From assembly GCF_003254705.1 (NCBI RefSeq), contig NZ_QFYR01000001.1, positions 620,001-684,000 of the forward strand: a stretch of DNA of 64,000 bases. Direction: 5' to 3'. Shown in pieces: positions 42,207-50,908 of the stretch (positions are counted from its first letter, which is position 1; each line of letters starts with the position of its first letter). The notes under the pieces are model-generated. The model was not told the DNA's origin, ran no database searches, and was given only the letters and a program-made list of their open reading frames with translations. The translations under genes and the position numbers were made by a program. Origin of the DNA: Phenylobacterium deserti (lineage in GTDB: Bacteria > Pseudomonadota > Alphaproteobacteria > Caulobacterales > Caulobacteraceae).

Positions 42207-42951
42207 GCGGCAAGGCTCGCCTTGACGTGAAGGTAGGTGGGATCGAAGGCTGCGAGTTCGCGCAATCGGTCCCAGTCGACGATCTTCGCCTCGGAGCGAT
42301 GAAGCTCAAGCAGCCCCTCGCCGCGGATGTCCTGGAGCACCCGATTGATGTGCACGCTGGTCAGGCCCAGCGCATCAGCCATGTCGGCTTGCGTGATCGG
42401 CAGGGCGAATTGATGATCCTCCGACAGTCCTGCAGCACGGTACTTCACCAGCAACTCGCAAAGCAGGTGGGCGACCCGGGAATGGGCCGACAGCCGGCCA
42501 ATGCCCATCATCCACTCGCGATGGATCGCCGCGTCCACAAGCGTATCGCGCCAAAGGATGTGGCAGATGGTCGGGTGCCGGTAAATCAGGTCCCGCAGCG
42601 GCTCGTGCGGGGGGCCGCCACGCGCACGGCGCTCAGCGCGCCGATGCTGTGGTCCATGGTGCTGAGGTGCAGACTTTGTAGGTCCGGGATGTCGCCGGCG
42701 ATGTGGAAGGCCATGATCTGGCGCTTGCCGTCAGGCACTGCCTTGTAGCGACAGGCGAAGCCGCCCAGCAGGAGGGTGGAATGGGAAGGACGATCATGCT
42801 CCCGCACGATGTCGTCACCGCGCTGGTACTCCCGGGTCGTCACCGGCAGCTGGAGAAGCGCTGCCGCTTCGTTCTCGGGAAGCTTCGCGATATTGTTCAG
42901 CTTCGAGAGGAACTGAGCGTGCTCAGGCAGGTCAGATAGGCGGGTCGTCAT
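42203..42951 (-). pseudogene. Frameshifted Crp/Fnr-family transcriptional regulator
   Basis: From the ATG at 42951 the frame encodes the cyclic-nucleotide-binding-like domain (REYQRGDDIVREHDRPSHST, LLLGGFACRYKAVPDGKRQI, GDIPDLQSLHL) and then stops early after VRVAAPRTSRCGT. A second frame continues with PHEPLRDLIYRHPTICHILW and the winged HTH (ITQADMADALGLTSVHINRV) to 42203. The junction is a run of six G on the plus strand (42609-42614); seven would restore one frame of about 250 residues. This is either a true mutation, slippage-type variation, or a homopolymer sequencing error. The protein is of the CRP/FNR class found widely in Caulobacterales. Confidence 0.82.
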
Positions 42952-43083
42952 TGGTGCTCCGGGCGGGAGCACACGCGAACGCTGTCTCTCAGGCGCTGGA
43001 GGCCACGTTAGGCCAGCGATACGACCAACATGGGCTCCCTGCCACGAATAGCAAGCGCCAGCGGCTGCTTGGGAAGCTCAGCA

Positions 43084-43125
43084 ACGGGTCGGCAGCGGAC
43101 GTTGAGAACGTCCGCTTCTAGGCGT
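43084..43125. repeat. Dispersed intergenic repeat, short copy
   Basis: Contains GGGTCGGCAGCGGACGTTGA directly followed by GAACGTCCGCTTCTAG, so the two halves are inverted: AGCGGACGTT / AACGTCCGCT. It lies just downstream of the pnkp gene and could act as a hairpin at the end of that operon. Confidence 0.6.
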
Positions 43126-43142
43126 GCATAGTGCAATGCGGG

Positions 43143-45755
43143 TTATAGCCTTGGATCGAGGGGTTCGCTTTCCATGGCAAGCACCGCGAAGACGCACTCG
43201 TGAACCCGGCGCAACGGCTCTCCGGCGACGAAACGCTTCAGCCCTTCGTGGCCCAGCGCGAATTCTCGCAGTGCGAGATTGCGCTTGCCGGTGAGCCCCC
43301 GCTCCCTCAATCGGGCAAGGTGCTCAGGCGCATCGTACTCTGGGCCATAGATGATCCTCAGGTACTCGCGCCCGCGAACCTTCAGTGCGGGTTGAATGAG
43401 GCCCTTTGGTCCGCGTGTGATGAAGGCCTGCGGCTTCACCACCATGCCTTCGCCGCCTGCGGCCGTCATGGTCTCCCACCAAGCTGCAGCCTCGGCGCAT
43501 GCGGCTTCGTCGCGTAGGTCGACCGTCCGCCAGCGGGTGGCGGTAACGACACCGTGGCCGGCGGCGGCTAGACGATCGGCCCAGTTCATATGCCAGACGT
43601 GGTCTCGGTCGAACCACGTCCGCCCCTCCGTGGCGAGCAGGTGGAAGGGTGCGATCTTGAGGTCATCAACACCGCTCACCGGCCAGACGTACGGCTCCCA
43701 AGCGCGTGCATAGAGCGCCGCCCGCTGTGAGCGACCTTTGAAGCGTCGAGCAAGCTCGTCGACCTCGACCCCACTCGCCGCCGCGCGCGCTAAGGCGTGA
43801 TTGGCGGCCGCCAAGCCGACCGCCGCAGAGGCCGCGACCGGCGCGTACTGTGCCTGGATCAGCGCGCCGGCCTTGGCCGACCATGGCATGATTTCGCAGT
43901 CCAGCAGGACCCAGTCCGTTTCCAGTTCGGTCCACAGACCAGTTGCGTCAGCCACCGCACGGATGCGTTCGAGCAGCCCCTCGGTCATCGCAGCGTCATT
44001 GAAGAAGGCGCGCCCCGTTCGCGTCCAGATCGCGCCTGTCTCGCCTCGCTGGGCGTCGAACCTCTTCCGTGCCGCCTCCGTGTTCCTGCAAATGGCGATC
44101 ACCGCCCGGGAGCCCATGTGCTTCTCCTCGCACACGACCGACTCCACACCACGTTCGCGGTAGTGGGCGAATGCCTCTTCAGGCCGTTCCAGCCACCCTT
44201 CAGCGGCGCTGGTTTCGCAGGGCGACATCGTCGGCGGAAGGTAGGCGAGCCATTGCGGCGCCAAGGCGAAGCGGCTCATCACCTCGACGGCGGCGGCTGC
44301 ATTCTCCTCCGCCACCACCACACGTCCGCGCAGCTCGGTCTCGATCCAGCGCCGCCCGCTGACGTCTTCCATGTCTAGCAGATCGTCGGCCTCAGCCTGC
44401 ATCGAACGCCCGCCGCCGGCGGAGGCGAGCGGCCGAACTGGTTCGCTCCAGACCTGGCGGGCCGCCACTTGCACCAGCGTTCGCTCCGGCCATTGCAGAG
44501 CGGTCAGTTTGCCGCCGAACACGCAGCCGGTATCGATGCAGAGGGTATTGTTGACCCATTCGGCGTCGGGCACGGGAGTGTGGCCGTAGACGAGCGTCGT
44601 TGCCCCCCGATAGCCGGCCGCCCAGTCGGCTCGGACCGGCAGCCCGAACTCATCAACCTCTCCCGTGGTCTCTCCATAGAGCGCGAACTCGCGCACCGCC
44701 GGCGATCCGCGGCCAATCATCTCTTCTTTCAAGCCCGCATGAGCGACAGCCAAGCGACCACCGTCCAGCCAGTAGTGGCTACGGAGCGAGTCCAGGAACG
44801 CTGGCAGGCTCTCTCGCAGGCCACGAGTCTCGCCGTCCAGCTGGTCGATGGTCTGCTGCAGGCCGTGGGCGACGGTGACCTTGCGGCCCTGCAGCCAGCG
44901 AGCGAGCTTGCGTTCGTGGTTACCCTGGACGACGTAGGCGCTACCGGCGGCCACCATGCTCATGGCGATCCGCAGCGCGTCAGGCGAGTTCGGACCCCGG
45001 TCCACCAGGTCGCCCACGAAAACCGCCTTCCGCCCTGGGGCTGAGACAACCTGTACTGTCCGTTCGCCGCGATCTTCGGACCAGTTCACCTGGTAACCGA
45101 GCTTGATCAGCAGCTCCTCCAGTTCGGCAGCGCAACCATGCACATCGCCAATGATGTCGAACGGGCCGACGTCGTCACGCCGGTCAGTCCAGAGGGGCTT
45201 GCGCTCCACGACCGCCGCGTCGATCTCAGCTTCGCTCGTCAGCTTCCAGACCTGCCGGAATCCTTCGCGCTGGAGCCCCCCAAGTCCGCGCCGAATCTCG
45301 GACGCCATGCGCTGTACGACCTGCGGCCCGAACGGCCGGTCCGGCCGCCGCTGGTTGCGCTCGATGCAGACCTTGACCCCGGGATCGATGACGATGGCGA
45401 CAGGCAAGGCGTGCCAGCGTCTGGCGACCTCGATCCAGCCTTTGCGATCCGCCGCCCGGACGTTGGTGGCGTCGATTACCGTAAGCCGCCGATGCTTCAG
45501 CCGCTTCTCGGCAATCGCGCGTACGAGCTCGAACGCGTCTGCTGTCACGGATTGGTCGGTCTCGTCGTCCGAGACCAGCCCACGGCAATGATCGGACGAG
45601 ATCACTTCGGTGGGCCGGAAGTGCTTGGCCGCAAAGCTGGATTTGCCGGAGCCGGTAGCGCCGATCAGGACCACCAACGCGAAATCCGGGAGATCCAGTC
45701 GCATTTCGGAAGGTCCGCCGGTGGCGTCTTGGTGCGGGAGACGGACGTCGTTCAC
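43143..45755 (-). CDS. pnkp: Bacterial polynucleotide kinase-phosphatase-ligase Pnkp (RNA repair)
   Basis: 870 residues from the GTG at 45755, the same length as the characterised Clostridium thermocellum Pnkp. Three modules are visible. The N-terminal 5' kinase has a P-loop at residues 32-40 (GATGSGKSS). The central metallophosphoesterase 2',3'-phosphatase has DIIGDVHG, VFVGDLVDRGPNS and VVQGNHERK. The C-terminal RNA ligase/adenylyltransferase has the nucleophile Lys in CEEKHMGSRAVI near residue 545, with AEGRTW-type and VKPQAF motifs. Together it heals and seals broken RNA ends. It overlaps the end of hen1 (GTGA). An ATG at 45704 is an alternative start. Confidence 0.93.
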   Translation of the reverse strand: MNDVRLPHQDATGGPSEMRLDLPDFALVVLIGATGSGKSSFAAKHFRPTEVISSDHCRGLVSDDETDQSVTADAFELVRAIAEKRLKHRRLTVIDATNVRAADRKGWIEVARRWHALPVAIVIDPGVKVCIERNQRRPDRPFGPQVVQRMASEIRRGLGGLQREGFRQVWKLTSEAEIDAAVVERKPLWTDRRDDVGPFDIIGDVHGCAAELEELLIKLGYQVNWSEDRGERTVQVVSAPGRKAVFVGDLVDRGPNSPDALRIAMSMVAAGSAYVVQGNHERKLARWLQGRKVTVAHGLQQTIDQLDGETRGLRESLPAFLDSLRSHYWLDGGRLAVAHAGLKEEMIGRGSPAVREFALYGETTGEVDEFGLPVRADWAAGYRGATTLVYGHTPVPDAEWVNNTLCIDTGCVFGGKLTALQWPERTLVQVAARQVWSEPVRPLASAGGGRSMQAEADDLLDMEDVSGRRWIETELRGRVVVAEENAAAAVEVMSRFALAPQWLAYLPPTMSPCETSAAEGWLERPEEAFAHYRERGVESVVCEEKHMGSRAVIAICRNTEAARKRFDAQRGETGAIWTRTGRAFFNDAAMTEGLLERIRAVADATGLWTELETDWVLLDCEIMPWSAKAGALIQAQYAPVAASAAVGLAAANHALARAAASGVEVDELARRFKGRSQRAALYARAWEPYVWPVSGVDDLKIAPFHLLATEGRTWFDRDHVWHMNWADRLAAAGHGVVTATRWRTVDLRDEAACAEAAAWWETMTAAGGEGMVVKPQAFITRGPKGLIQPALKVRGREYLRIIYGPEYDAPEHLARLRERGLTGKRNLALREFALGHEGLKRFVAGEPLRRVHECVFAVLAMESEPLDPRL

Positions 45756-47146
45756 GCGGAGGCTCCTTGGCTGAACACGGCCATCTGGGTGGGCGCGCCA
45801 ACTGCGGCGTCGACCTCGCCGATATGATCGAAGGCGACGCGATAGCCGTAAGCATCCGCCACACGCTCGGCCCAGGCGCGGAACTCGACGCGAGTCCACT
45901 CGAAGCGATGGTCAGGGTGGCGGAAAGCACCGCCTTCCAGATTTGGGAAGAGCGCGTTGTACTCGGCGTTGGGAGTCGTCACGACCACTGTCGCGGGACG
46001 AGCAGCGCCGAACACGACCCGCTCCAGGGCCGGAATACGGTCGAGATCCAGGTGTTCGATGACCTCGACGAGTACAGCGGCGTCCACGTCTTCCCAGCGG
46101 CGATCTCGATAGGTAAGCGAGCTGTGCAGGAGGCGCACCCTGCCTTCGGGCGGACCGCCAGGCTGATCAAGCTTCAGCCGCTTGGCAGCCCACTCCAGAT
46201 CGCGGGCCGAGGCGTCCAGGCCAACGAGCCGCTCGAGCCACCGCTCCCGAAGAAGGTGCTGGAGCAGCTTGCCTTCGCCGCAGCCGAGGTCAGCGATAGC
46301 GCGCGCTCCGGACGCGCGGAGGACGTCGGCTACGGCGGAGAGCCGCTGATCGTTAAGCCGCAGCGGCCGCTCGAGCGTGTCCTCAGATGAGGGGCGCTCG
46401 GTCGCCTCGAGCGCCTCCTCTCTCGTCTCTGGCGCCAAGCGCTCCAGCGCCTCCCGCGTGAGCGCGCGCCGATGGATGAGGTACCTACGCACGATTAGAT
46501 CGCGAGAAGGATGGCTCTCCAACCAGCCTTCGCCGCGGCGCAGTAGCTTCTCGACTTCGTCTTCGCCGACCCAGTAGTGCTTGTCGTCGTCGAGGACGGG
46601 AATAAGCACATACAGATGGCTAAGCAGCGCACGTAGGCGCGCCGTTCCCGCCAGCCGAAGGCTCACATAGCTGCTGGCCCCATCCTGGCTGACGGCTGGA
46701 GCAGGCTCGATCTGTACGCTCCAACCCAGAGGCTCGAATAGGCTACGGACGAGGGCCTCACCGCCGCCGCGGATTGAGAGGGGAGTGACGCGGGCCTCCA
46801 GCGGGATCTCGCAATCGGCCAGTTCGGGACGCTCGCGGGAGGTTCCGGTCATCGCGGTCCTGAGGGCGCGCCCGAGGGCGACCGACAGGAATGAGGAGGC
46901 CGCGTAGGGTCGGTCATTCACATATTGATCGAGCAGCCCTTCACCCCGTCCCTTACCGCGCACGAGACCAATGGGATCCACGTCCAGAAGAAGGGCGGCT
47001 TCGCACCTGGTCTCGGTCGCCTCGGGGTAGAAGACGATGGCTTTCCCGAACGGCAGTTCAGTCTCGTGCACGCGGCTTGGGTGCTTGTGCAGCAGGAAAC
47101 CCAGGTCTGTCGCAGGCCGGTGCGTCGTAGCGAGGCTCAGGAACAT
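45752..47146 (-). CDS. hen1: 3'-terminal RNA ribose 2'-O-methyltransferase Hen1
   Basis: 464 residues. The N-terminal half (to about 240) is the bacterial Hen1 domain that binds Pnkp and supports ligation. The C-terminal half is a SAM-dependent methyltransferase with IADLGCGEGKLLQHLL and the metal-binding cluster EVIEHLDLDRI with H-P-D-H downstream (RHPDHRFEWTR). It adds a 2'-O-methyl group at the 3' end of the break before sealing, so the repaired RNA resists a second cut at that site. It is the first gene of a two-gene operon with pnkp. The leader upstream carries three perfect hairpins. Confidence 0.93.
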   Translation of the reverse strand: MFLSLATTHRPATDLGFLLHKHPSRVHETELPFGKAIVFYPEATETRCEAALLLDVDPIGLVRGKGRGEGLLDQYVNDRPYAASSFLSVALGRALRTAMTGTSRERPELADCEIPLEARVTPLSIRGGGEALVRSLFEPLGWSVQIEPAPAVSQDGASSYVSLRLAGTARLRALLSHLYVLIPVLDDDKHYWVGEDEVEKLLRRGEGWLESHPSRDLIVRRYLIHRRALTREALERLAPETREEALEATERPSSEDTLERPLRLNDQRLSAVADVLRASGARAIADLGCGEGKLLQHLLRERWLERLVGLDASARDLEWAAKRLKLDQPGGPPEGRVRLLHSSLTYRDRRWEDVDAAVLVEVIEHLDLDRIPALERVVFGAARPATVVVTTPNAEYNALFPNLEGGAFRHPDHRFEWTRVEFRAWAERVADAYGYRVAFDHIGEVDAAVGAPTQMAVFSQGASA

Positions 47147-47160
47147 GGCGCAGCTCTTTG

Positions 47161-47309
47161 TCAGTCGAAGACTGATGGGTGGAGGCGCGGCGGGGAGTTC
47201 CTAAGGGGGGACCTCTCCTGACGCTACCGGGAGAGGTCGATGCTGGAGTGAGACTCCGATCCTAACCCTCCGCGCGCGAGCGCTCCTGTTCGACCTGGGA
47301 ACCAGGTCG
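47161..47309 (-). promoter_or_regulatory. Three hairpins in the leader of the hen1-pnkp operon
   Basis: Upstream of hen1 are three perfect inverted repeats: TCAGTC-GAA-GACTGA (47161-47175), GACCTCTCC with GGAGAGGTC 11 bases apart (47210-47238), and CGACCTGG-GAA-CCAGGTCG (47291-47309). They may be structures in the 5' leader RNA or operators at DNA level. Their role is inferred from position only. Confidence 0.4.
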
Positions 47310-47389
47310 ATTCAAGATGACGCGCGGGAAGTGCACGGATTGCATAGCTATCGGATAACACGGTGCGGGTGAGCATGTCAGCCCACTCT

Positions 47390-47485
47390 GAGCGTCAGCT
47401 ATGGGGCCGATAGCCAAGGTCCGCTTTCGCCCCGTTGCTGCCAGTGGCGGCAAACGTCAGCTAAGCGTCGGAGGCGGACGCCGCC
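47390..47485. repeat. Dispersed intergenic repeat, fifth copy
   Basis: Contains AGCGTCAGCTATGGGGCCGA, AGGTCCGCTTTCGCCCCGTT and AAACGTCAGCTAAGCGTC, matching the 41795 copy in word order. The spacing is degenerate. Confidence 0.55.
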
Positions 47486-47567
47486 TGCGAACATGCAGCC
47501 GGCAGACTTGCCGAACAGCGTTTGCGGACCTACCGTCAGTGAGCGGGGATCAGGAAAAGGCTGTGCG

Positions 47568-47993
47568 ATGAAGACTCTCGTTCTTTCGGCCGCCATCGCG
47601 ATGATGGCCTCGGCGCCCAGCTTCGCAGCCAGTCCGCAGGTGTTCGACTGGGGTGCGCACGCCCGCGCCTATCTCTCCCCCGGGCCTTCGCCTCAAGCAT
47701 CGAAGCAGTGCTTCAACGGCAAGTTCATCCAGGGGGCCAATCGCTCCGGCGCCAACACGATCTACGTGCAGCCGCAGCACGGCGGGATTTTCGCTATGCA
47801 GCTCGAAGGATCGTGCGAGGCCCTGAACTCGGCGGAAAAGCTGACGATCCGCTCTGCGGGCGGCGATGTGGTCTGCGTTGACCGGCTGGCGGACGTGGTC
47901 GCGCACACCCCAGCAGGCGCCAAGCGGTGCCGGGCGACCGGGGTGCGTCGGCTGACCTCTCCTGAAATCGCGAGCCTTTCCACCGCGCGGTGA
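47568..47993 (+). CDS. Secreted DUF6491-like protein, third paralog
   Basis: 141 residues. A signal peptide ends at SFA-AS. The mature part shows the same four-Cys pattern as the proteins at 35741 and 36130: QCFNGKFIQG, LEGSCEALNS, VVCVDRLADVV and KRCRATGVRRLTSPEI. Periplasmic; function unknown. The ATG at 47568 follows AGGAAAAGG. It stands alone, between the RNA-repair operon and the TonB receptor. Confidence 0.75.
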   Translation: MKTLVLSAAIAMMASAPSFAASPQVFDWGAHARAYLSPGPSPQASKQCFNGKFIQGANRSGANTIYVQPQHGGIFAMQLEGSCEALNSAEKLTIRSAGGDVVCVDRLADVVAHTPAGAKRCRATGVRRLTSPEIASLSTAR

Positions 47994-48096
47994 CGAGCCG
48001 GCGGTCAGCCCCGCCGCAGATCTCGCCGCCGCCCTAACCTGCCGCCGTGCGCTCAACCTGGGCTGTGGGAGCGCGCCCAGGGCAGCGCTGTTCGCC

Positions 48097-48193
48097 CAAA
48101 GAAAAGCCGCGCACGAAGCGCGGCTGAAGTCGTCAGGGGAGGAAAGCTGGTGGCAGGGCCGGAACGCACGAGCGTTCCAGCCCCGCCTTGCGG
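48097..48193 (-). ncRNA. Candidate 3'-UTR-derived small RNA of the TonB receptor gene
   Basis: Directly after the receptor stop codon, the minus strand carries a 7-bp hairpin (GGAACGC-TCGT-GCGTTCC, 48161-48178), a pyrimidine-rich single strand with CTTTCCTCCCCTGACG (48131-48146), and an intrinsic terminator (stem AGCCGCGC/GCGCGGCT, 48105-48125, then TTTTCTTT). The last two parts match the orphan element at 54301 closely. This is at minimum the receptor's terminator; release as a small RNA that pairs with Shine-Dalgarno sequences is inference. Confidence 0.55.
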
Positions 48194-50674
48194 TTAGAAC
48201 CCGTAGCGGAGCGTCGCCGAGGCGGTGCGTCCGTTGTAGGCGCGGCCCAGGAGCAGGCCGTTGGCCGGGATGCTGCCCTGCAGAGTGTTCGCCACGACCA
48301 GTTCGTCGAACAGGTTGTTGACGTTCACCATCAGCTGCAGTCGATCCGTGGCGCGGACCTGCACAAAGGCGTTCACCAGGGTGTAGCCCGGGAGCTTCAG
48401 CTGGTTCGTGTCCTGGGCGTAGCTCTCGGTTGCGCCAACGAAGTTGGCGCCCACCGACAGACGCTCGAAGTCGAGCTGCGGCGTCAGCTGGAAGATCAAG
48501 TCGGGCTGGTGGCGCGGCGTGTTCCCGGCAAAGTCCGGGTGGGCCAGGTCGCTGGCGATCTGGGCGTCGGTGTAGGTCGCGCCGCCGATCAGGCTGAAGA
48601 CGCCGTGATGGACGCCGACCTCGAGCTCCACGCCCTTGGCTTCATAGCCGCGGACGATGTTCTCGACACGGATGGAGCCATCCGGGTTGGAGTTGATCTG
48701 CAGGTTGCGCTCGGCTGTTTCAGCCGAGAAGCCGGTCACATTGAGCGTCACGCCGGACTTGCGATACTTGAACCCGAGCTCGGTCTGCTTGACCTCGTCG
48801 TAGGCGCTGGCGTCATCCTTCAGCTTGCCGGTGTTGTAGTCGATCGCCGGAGTGAACAGGATCTTGTCGGCAGAAGCGCGACCGCCGCGGCTGTAGCGGG
48901 CGAAGACGGCCATCGACTCGGCGATGCGGTAGTTCACGCCGGTCGAGTAGCTGAGGTAGTCATAATCGTAGTCCACCCGGCCAGGCGTCGCGAGCGGCAG
49001 CACGCCAGTCGTGGCTTCCGGCCGCGAGATCGCCCCATCGCCATTGATGTCGAACGGCGCCGTGCCGACGCGGCCGCCGCCGAGCTCGGCCCCGAGAAGC
49101 GTCCCGTTCACCTTGCCGGTATCCCAGCGCACGCTGGCGCCGATGGCCACCTTGCCCAGGCGGTAGTTCACCGAGCCATAGGGCGCGTTCACGCGGTAGT
49201 TCACGTCGTAGGCGCGGTGATACAGGCCGCCCGCGATGCCGTAGCCGAGATAGCCGTTCTGCGTCGTCGGCACGCCGGTGGCGGTTCTGACGTTGATCAG
49301 CGAGGTCTCACCATCGCCGCGGACGTCGGTGAGGGCGGTGACGAACGACCAGTAGGTGTCGATGTCCTGCGACGAGCCGTAGAAGCCTGCCGTGGTGGTC
49401 AGTTCGCCCGCGCCGATTTCCCAGACCCGGCTGGCGCGCAGGTCGTTGGTGAGGTTGTCCAGGCTGTTGGCCTGCACGTCAGCGACGACCGTGGAGACGA
49501 GCAGCCCGTTGCCGTTCAGGGTCGACGGGTTGGCGATCGTCTGGCCAGCGTTCGGACCGGTGGCGTAGCTGAGCACCCCGCCGGGGCCGCCGTAGGTGAA
49601 GGCGAGCCCAGCGGCCGGCGCCGCGGCGATCGGGACGTAGCCGAGGTTCGTGCCCGAAATGTCCGAGAAGCGGATCTTCTCGCTGATGGACCAACCGGCC
49701 ACGTCGAACTGGGCGTCGAGGCCGATCGACTTGACCTTGGCGCGTTGGCCGTCGCGCAGATCACTGCGCATGAGCTGGTTCGAGCTATTGAGGCTCGTGA
49801 CAGCGCTGTTTCGGTCTGAAAGCAGCGTGTCTTTCTTCAGGTCGAAGCCGTTCGGGCTCCGGAAGTCCGGATCCGCGTTCGTTCCGGTCACCAGAAGCGG
49901 CACGTCTTGGAAAGCCGGCGTGCGGTCGTCGAGCCACTTGCCGTAGACGCGCACGTGGCCGTTGGCGAACTGCTTGGTGATGTTGGCCTTGATCTGACCG
50001 CCCTTGTAGGCGTCATAGCCCACTTCGCGCGGGCCCTCGCCCTGGCGGTAGAAGCCGCCCACGTGGAAGCGCAGGGTGTCGCTCAGCTTGGCGCCGTAGT
50101 CCGCGTCGACACGGTGCTCGCCGTAGTTCAGGCCGAGAGTGCCGGCGATCGCGCCACCTTCGACGTCACCCGTCTTGGACAGCAGGTTGATCACGCCGCC
50201 GGGCGAGTTCGAAGCAAACGTCGACGCGGAGCCGCCGCGGATCGTTTCGATCTGCGACAGGTTCAGATCCGCGCGCAGGAACATGTCCGCGCCCAATTGG
50301 CTCAGGTCGGCGAACTCGAGGACCGGCAGGCCCTCTTCCTGGAGCTGCACGTACTTCGAGCCGTTGCCGGAGAGCGGCAGGCCGCGGATGGTGTAGTCGG
50401 AATTGCCCTCGCGGCCGAAGTGCTCGGCGCGAATGCCAGGGATGTTGCGGAGGACTTCGCCCAGGGAGCGGGCGCCGAGCACCTCGATGTCGGCCTGGCG
50501 CAGGGCGCTGGTGGAGGTCGCGCTGTCGAGGCGATCGCGTCCCTTGGCCACGCCCGTCGAGAACACCGCTTCGCCGTTCTTGGCCGGCTGCTGCGCCGCG
50601 GCGCGCGTTTGAGCCTGCGCCGGCGTGATCAGAAGAAGCGGCGCGATCGCGGCCGACAGATAAAGGTATTTCAT
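48194..50674 (-). CDS. TonB-dependent outer-membrane receptor
   Basis: 826 residues. A signal peptide ends at AQA-QT. The plug domain follows (SLGEVLRNIPGIRAEHFGRE, YTIRGLPLSGNGSKYVQLQE, IETIRGGSASTFASNSPGGV). The beta-barrel ends in the typical C-terminal Phe (TASATLRYGF). It imports a substrate across the outer membrane using TonB energy; the ligand is not deducible, and neither siderophore nor sugar genes are adjacent. The ATG at 50674 begins the signal peptide. An operator-like palindrome sits in the promoter and a possible regulatory RNA in the 3' UTR. Confidence 0.92.
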   Translation of the reverse strand: MKYLYLSAAIAPLLLITPAQAQTRAAAQQPAKNGEAVFSTGVAKGRDRLDSATSTSALRQADIEVLGARSLGEVLRNIPGIRAEHFGREGNSDYTIRGLPLSGNGSKYVQLQEEGLPVLEFADLSQLGADMFLRADLNLSQIETIRGGSASTFASNSPGGVINLLSKTGDVEGGAIAGTLGLNYGEHRVDADYGAKLSDTLRFHVGGFYRQGEGPREVGYDAYKGGQIKANITKQFANGHVRVYGKWLDDRTPAFQDVPLLVTGTNADPDFRSPNGFDLKKDTLLSDRNSAVTSLNSSNQLMRSDLRDGQRAKVKSIGLDAQFDVAGWSISEKIRFSDISGTNLGYVPIAAAPAAGLAFTYGGPGGVLSYATGPNAGQTIANPSTLNGNGLLVSTVVADVQANSLDNLTNDLRASRVWEIGAGELTTTAGFYGSSQDIDTYWSFVTALTDVRGDGETSLINVRTATGVPTTQNGYLGYGIAGGLYHRAYDVNYRVNAPYGSVNYRLGKVAIGASVRWDTGKVNGTLLGAELGGGRVGTAPFDINGDGAISRPEATTGVLPLATPGRVDYDYDYLSYSTGVNYRIAESMAVFARYSRGGRASADKILFTPAIDYNTGKLKDDASAYDEVKQTELGFKYRKSGVTLNVTGFSAETAERNLQINSNPDGSIRVENIVRGYEAKGVELEVGVHHGVFSLIGGATYTDAQIASDLAHPDFAGNTPRHQPDLIFQLTPQLDFERLSVGANFVGATESYAQDTNQLKLPGYTLVNAFVQVRATDRLQLMVNVNNLFDELVVANTLQGSIPANGLLLGRAYNGRTASATLRYGF

Positions 50675-50746
50675 TGGTAGCCCCACTTGATCCACGTTCT
50701 GTGTGTCGAAGTGTGGAATGCACTGGGGACTATAGCTAAGTGGTAA

Positions 50747-50768
50747 ATGCCAATATCTTTTATCGGCA
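50747..50768 (-). promoter_or_regulatory. Operator-like palindrome upstream of the TonB receptor
   Basis: TGCCAATA and TATCGGCA, separated by 6 bases, form an inverted repeat with 7 of 8 positions paired, about 75 bases before the receptor start. It is A/T-rich in its centre, unlike the surrounding DNA. It could bind a repressor that controls uptake; the regulator is unknown. Confidence 0.4.
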
Positions 50769-50908
50769 ATTACCTGCGACATGTTGTCTTGCTGGCGACG
50801 TGTACTTTTCGGCGACCGCGACTTAGACGAGCTATATCTGTCGACTACTTATTATCTACCTAAGCGTACTCCGACAACATCTGATCTCGCTGCAGCTCGA
50901 GGCGGCTC

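Larger units (their letters stand above)
47147..47567. other. Intergenic region between hen1 and a DUF6491 gene
   Basis: About 420 bases with no supported gene. The left part holds the hairpins of the hen1 leader; the right part holds a copy of the dispersed repeat (47390-47485) and the promoter of the DUF6491 gene. Confidence 0.5.

Noticed and set aside
42203..42538. Separate short HTH gene
   Set aside because: Its apparent start is the middle of a Crp/Fnr protein; the upstream sequence continues the same domain in frame up to the G-run, so it is the second half of a frameshifted gene.
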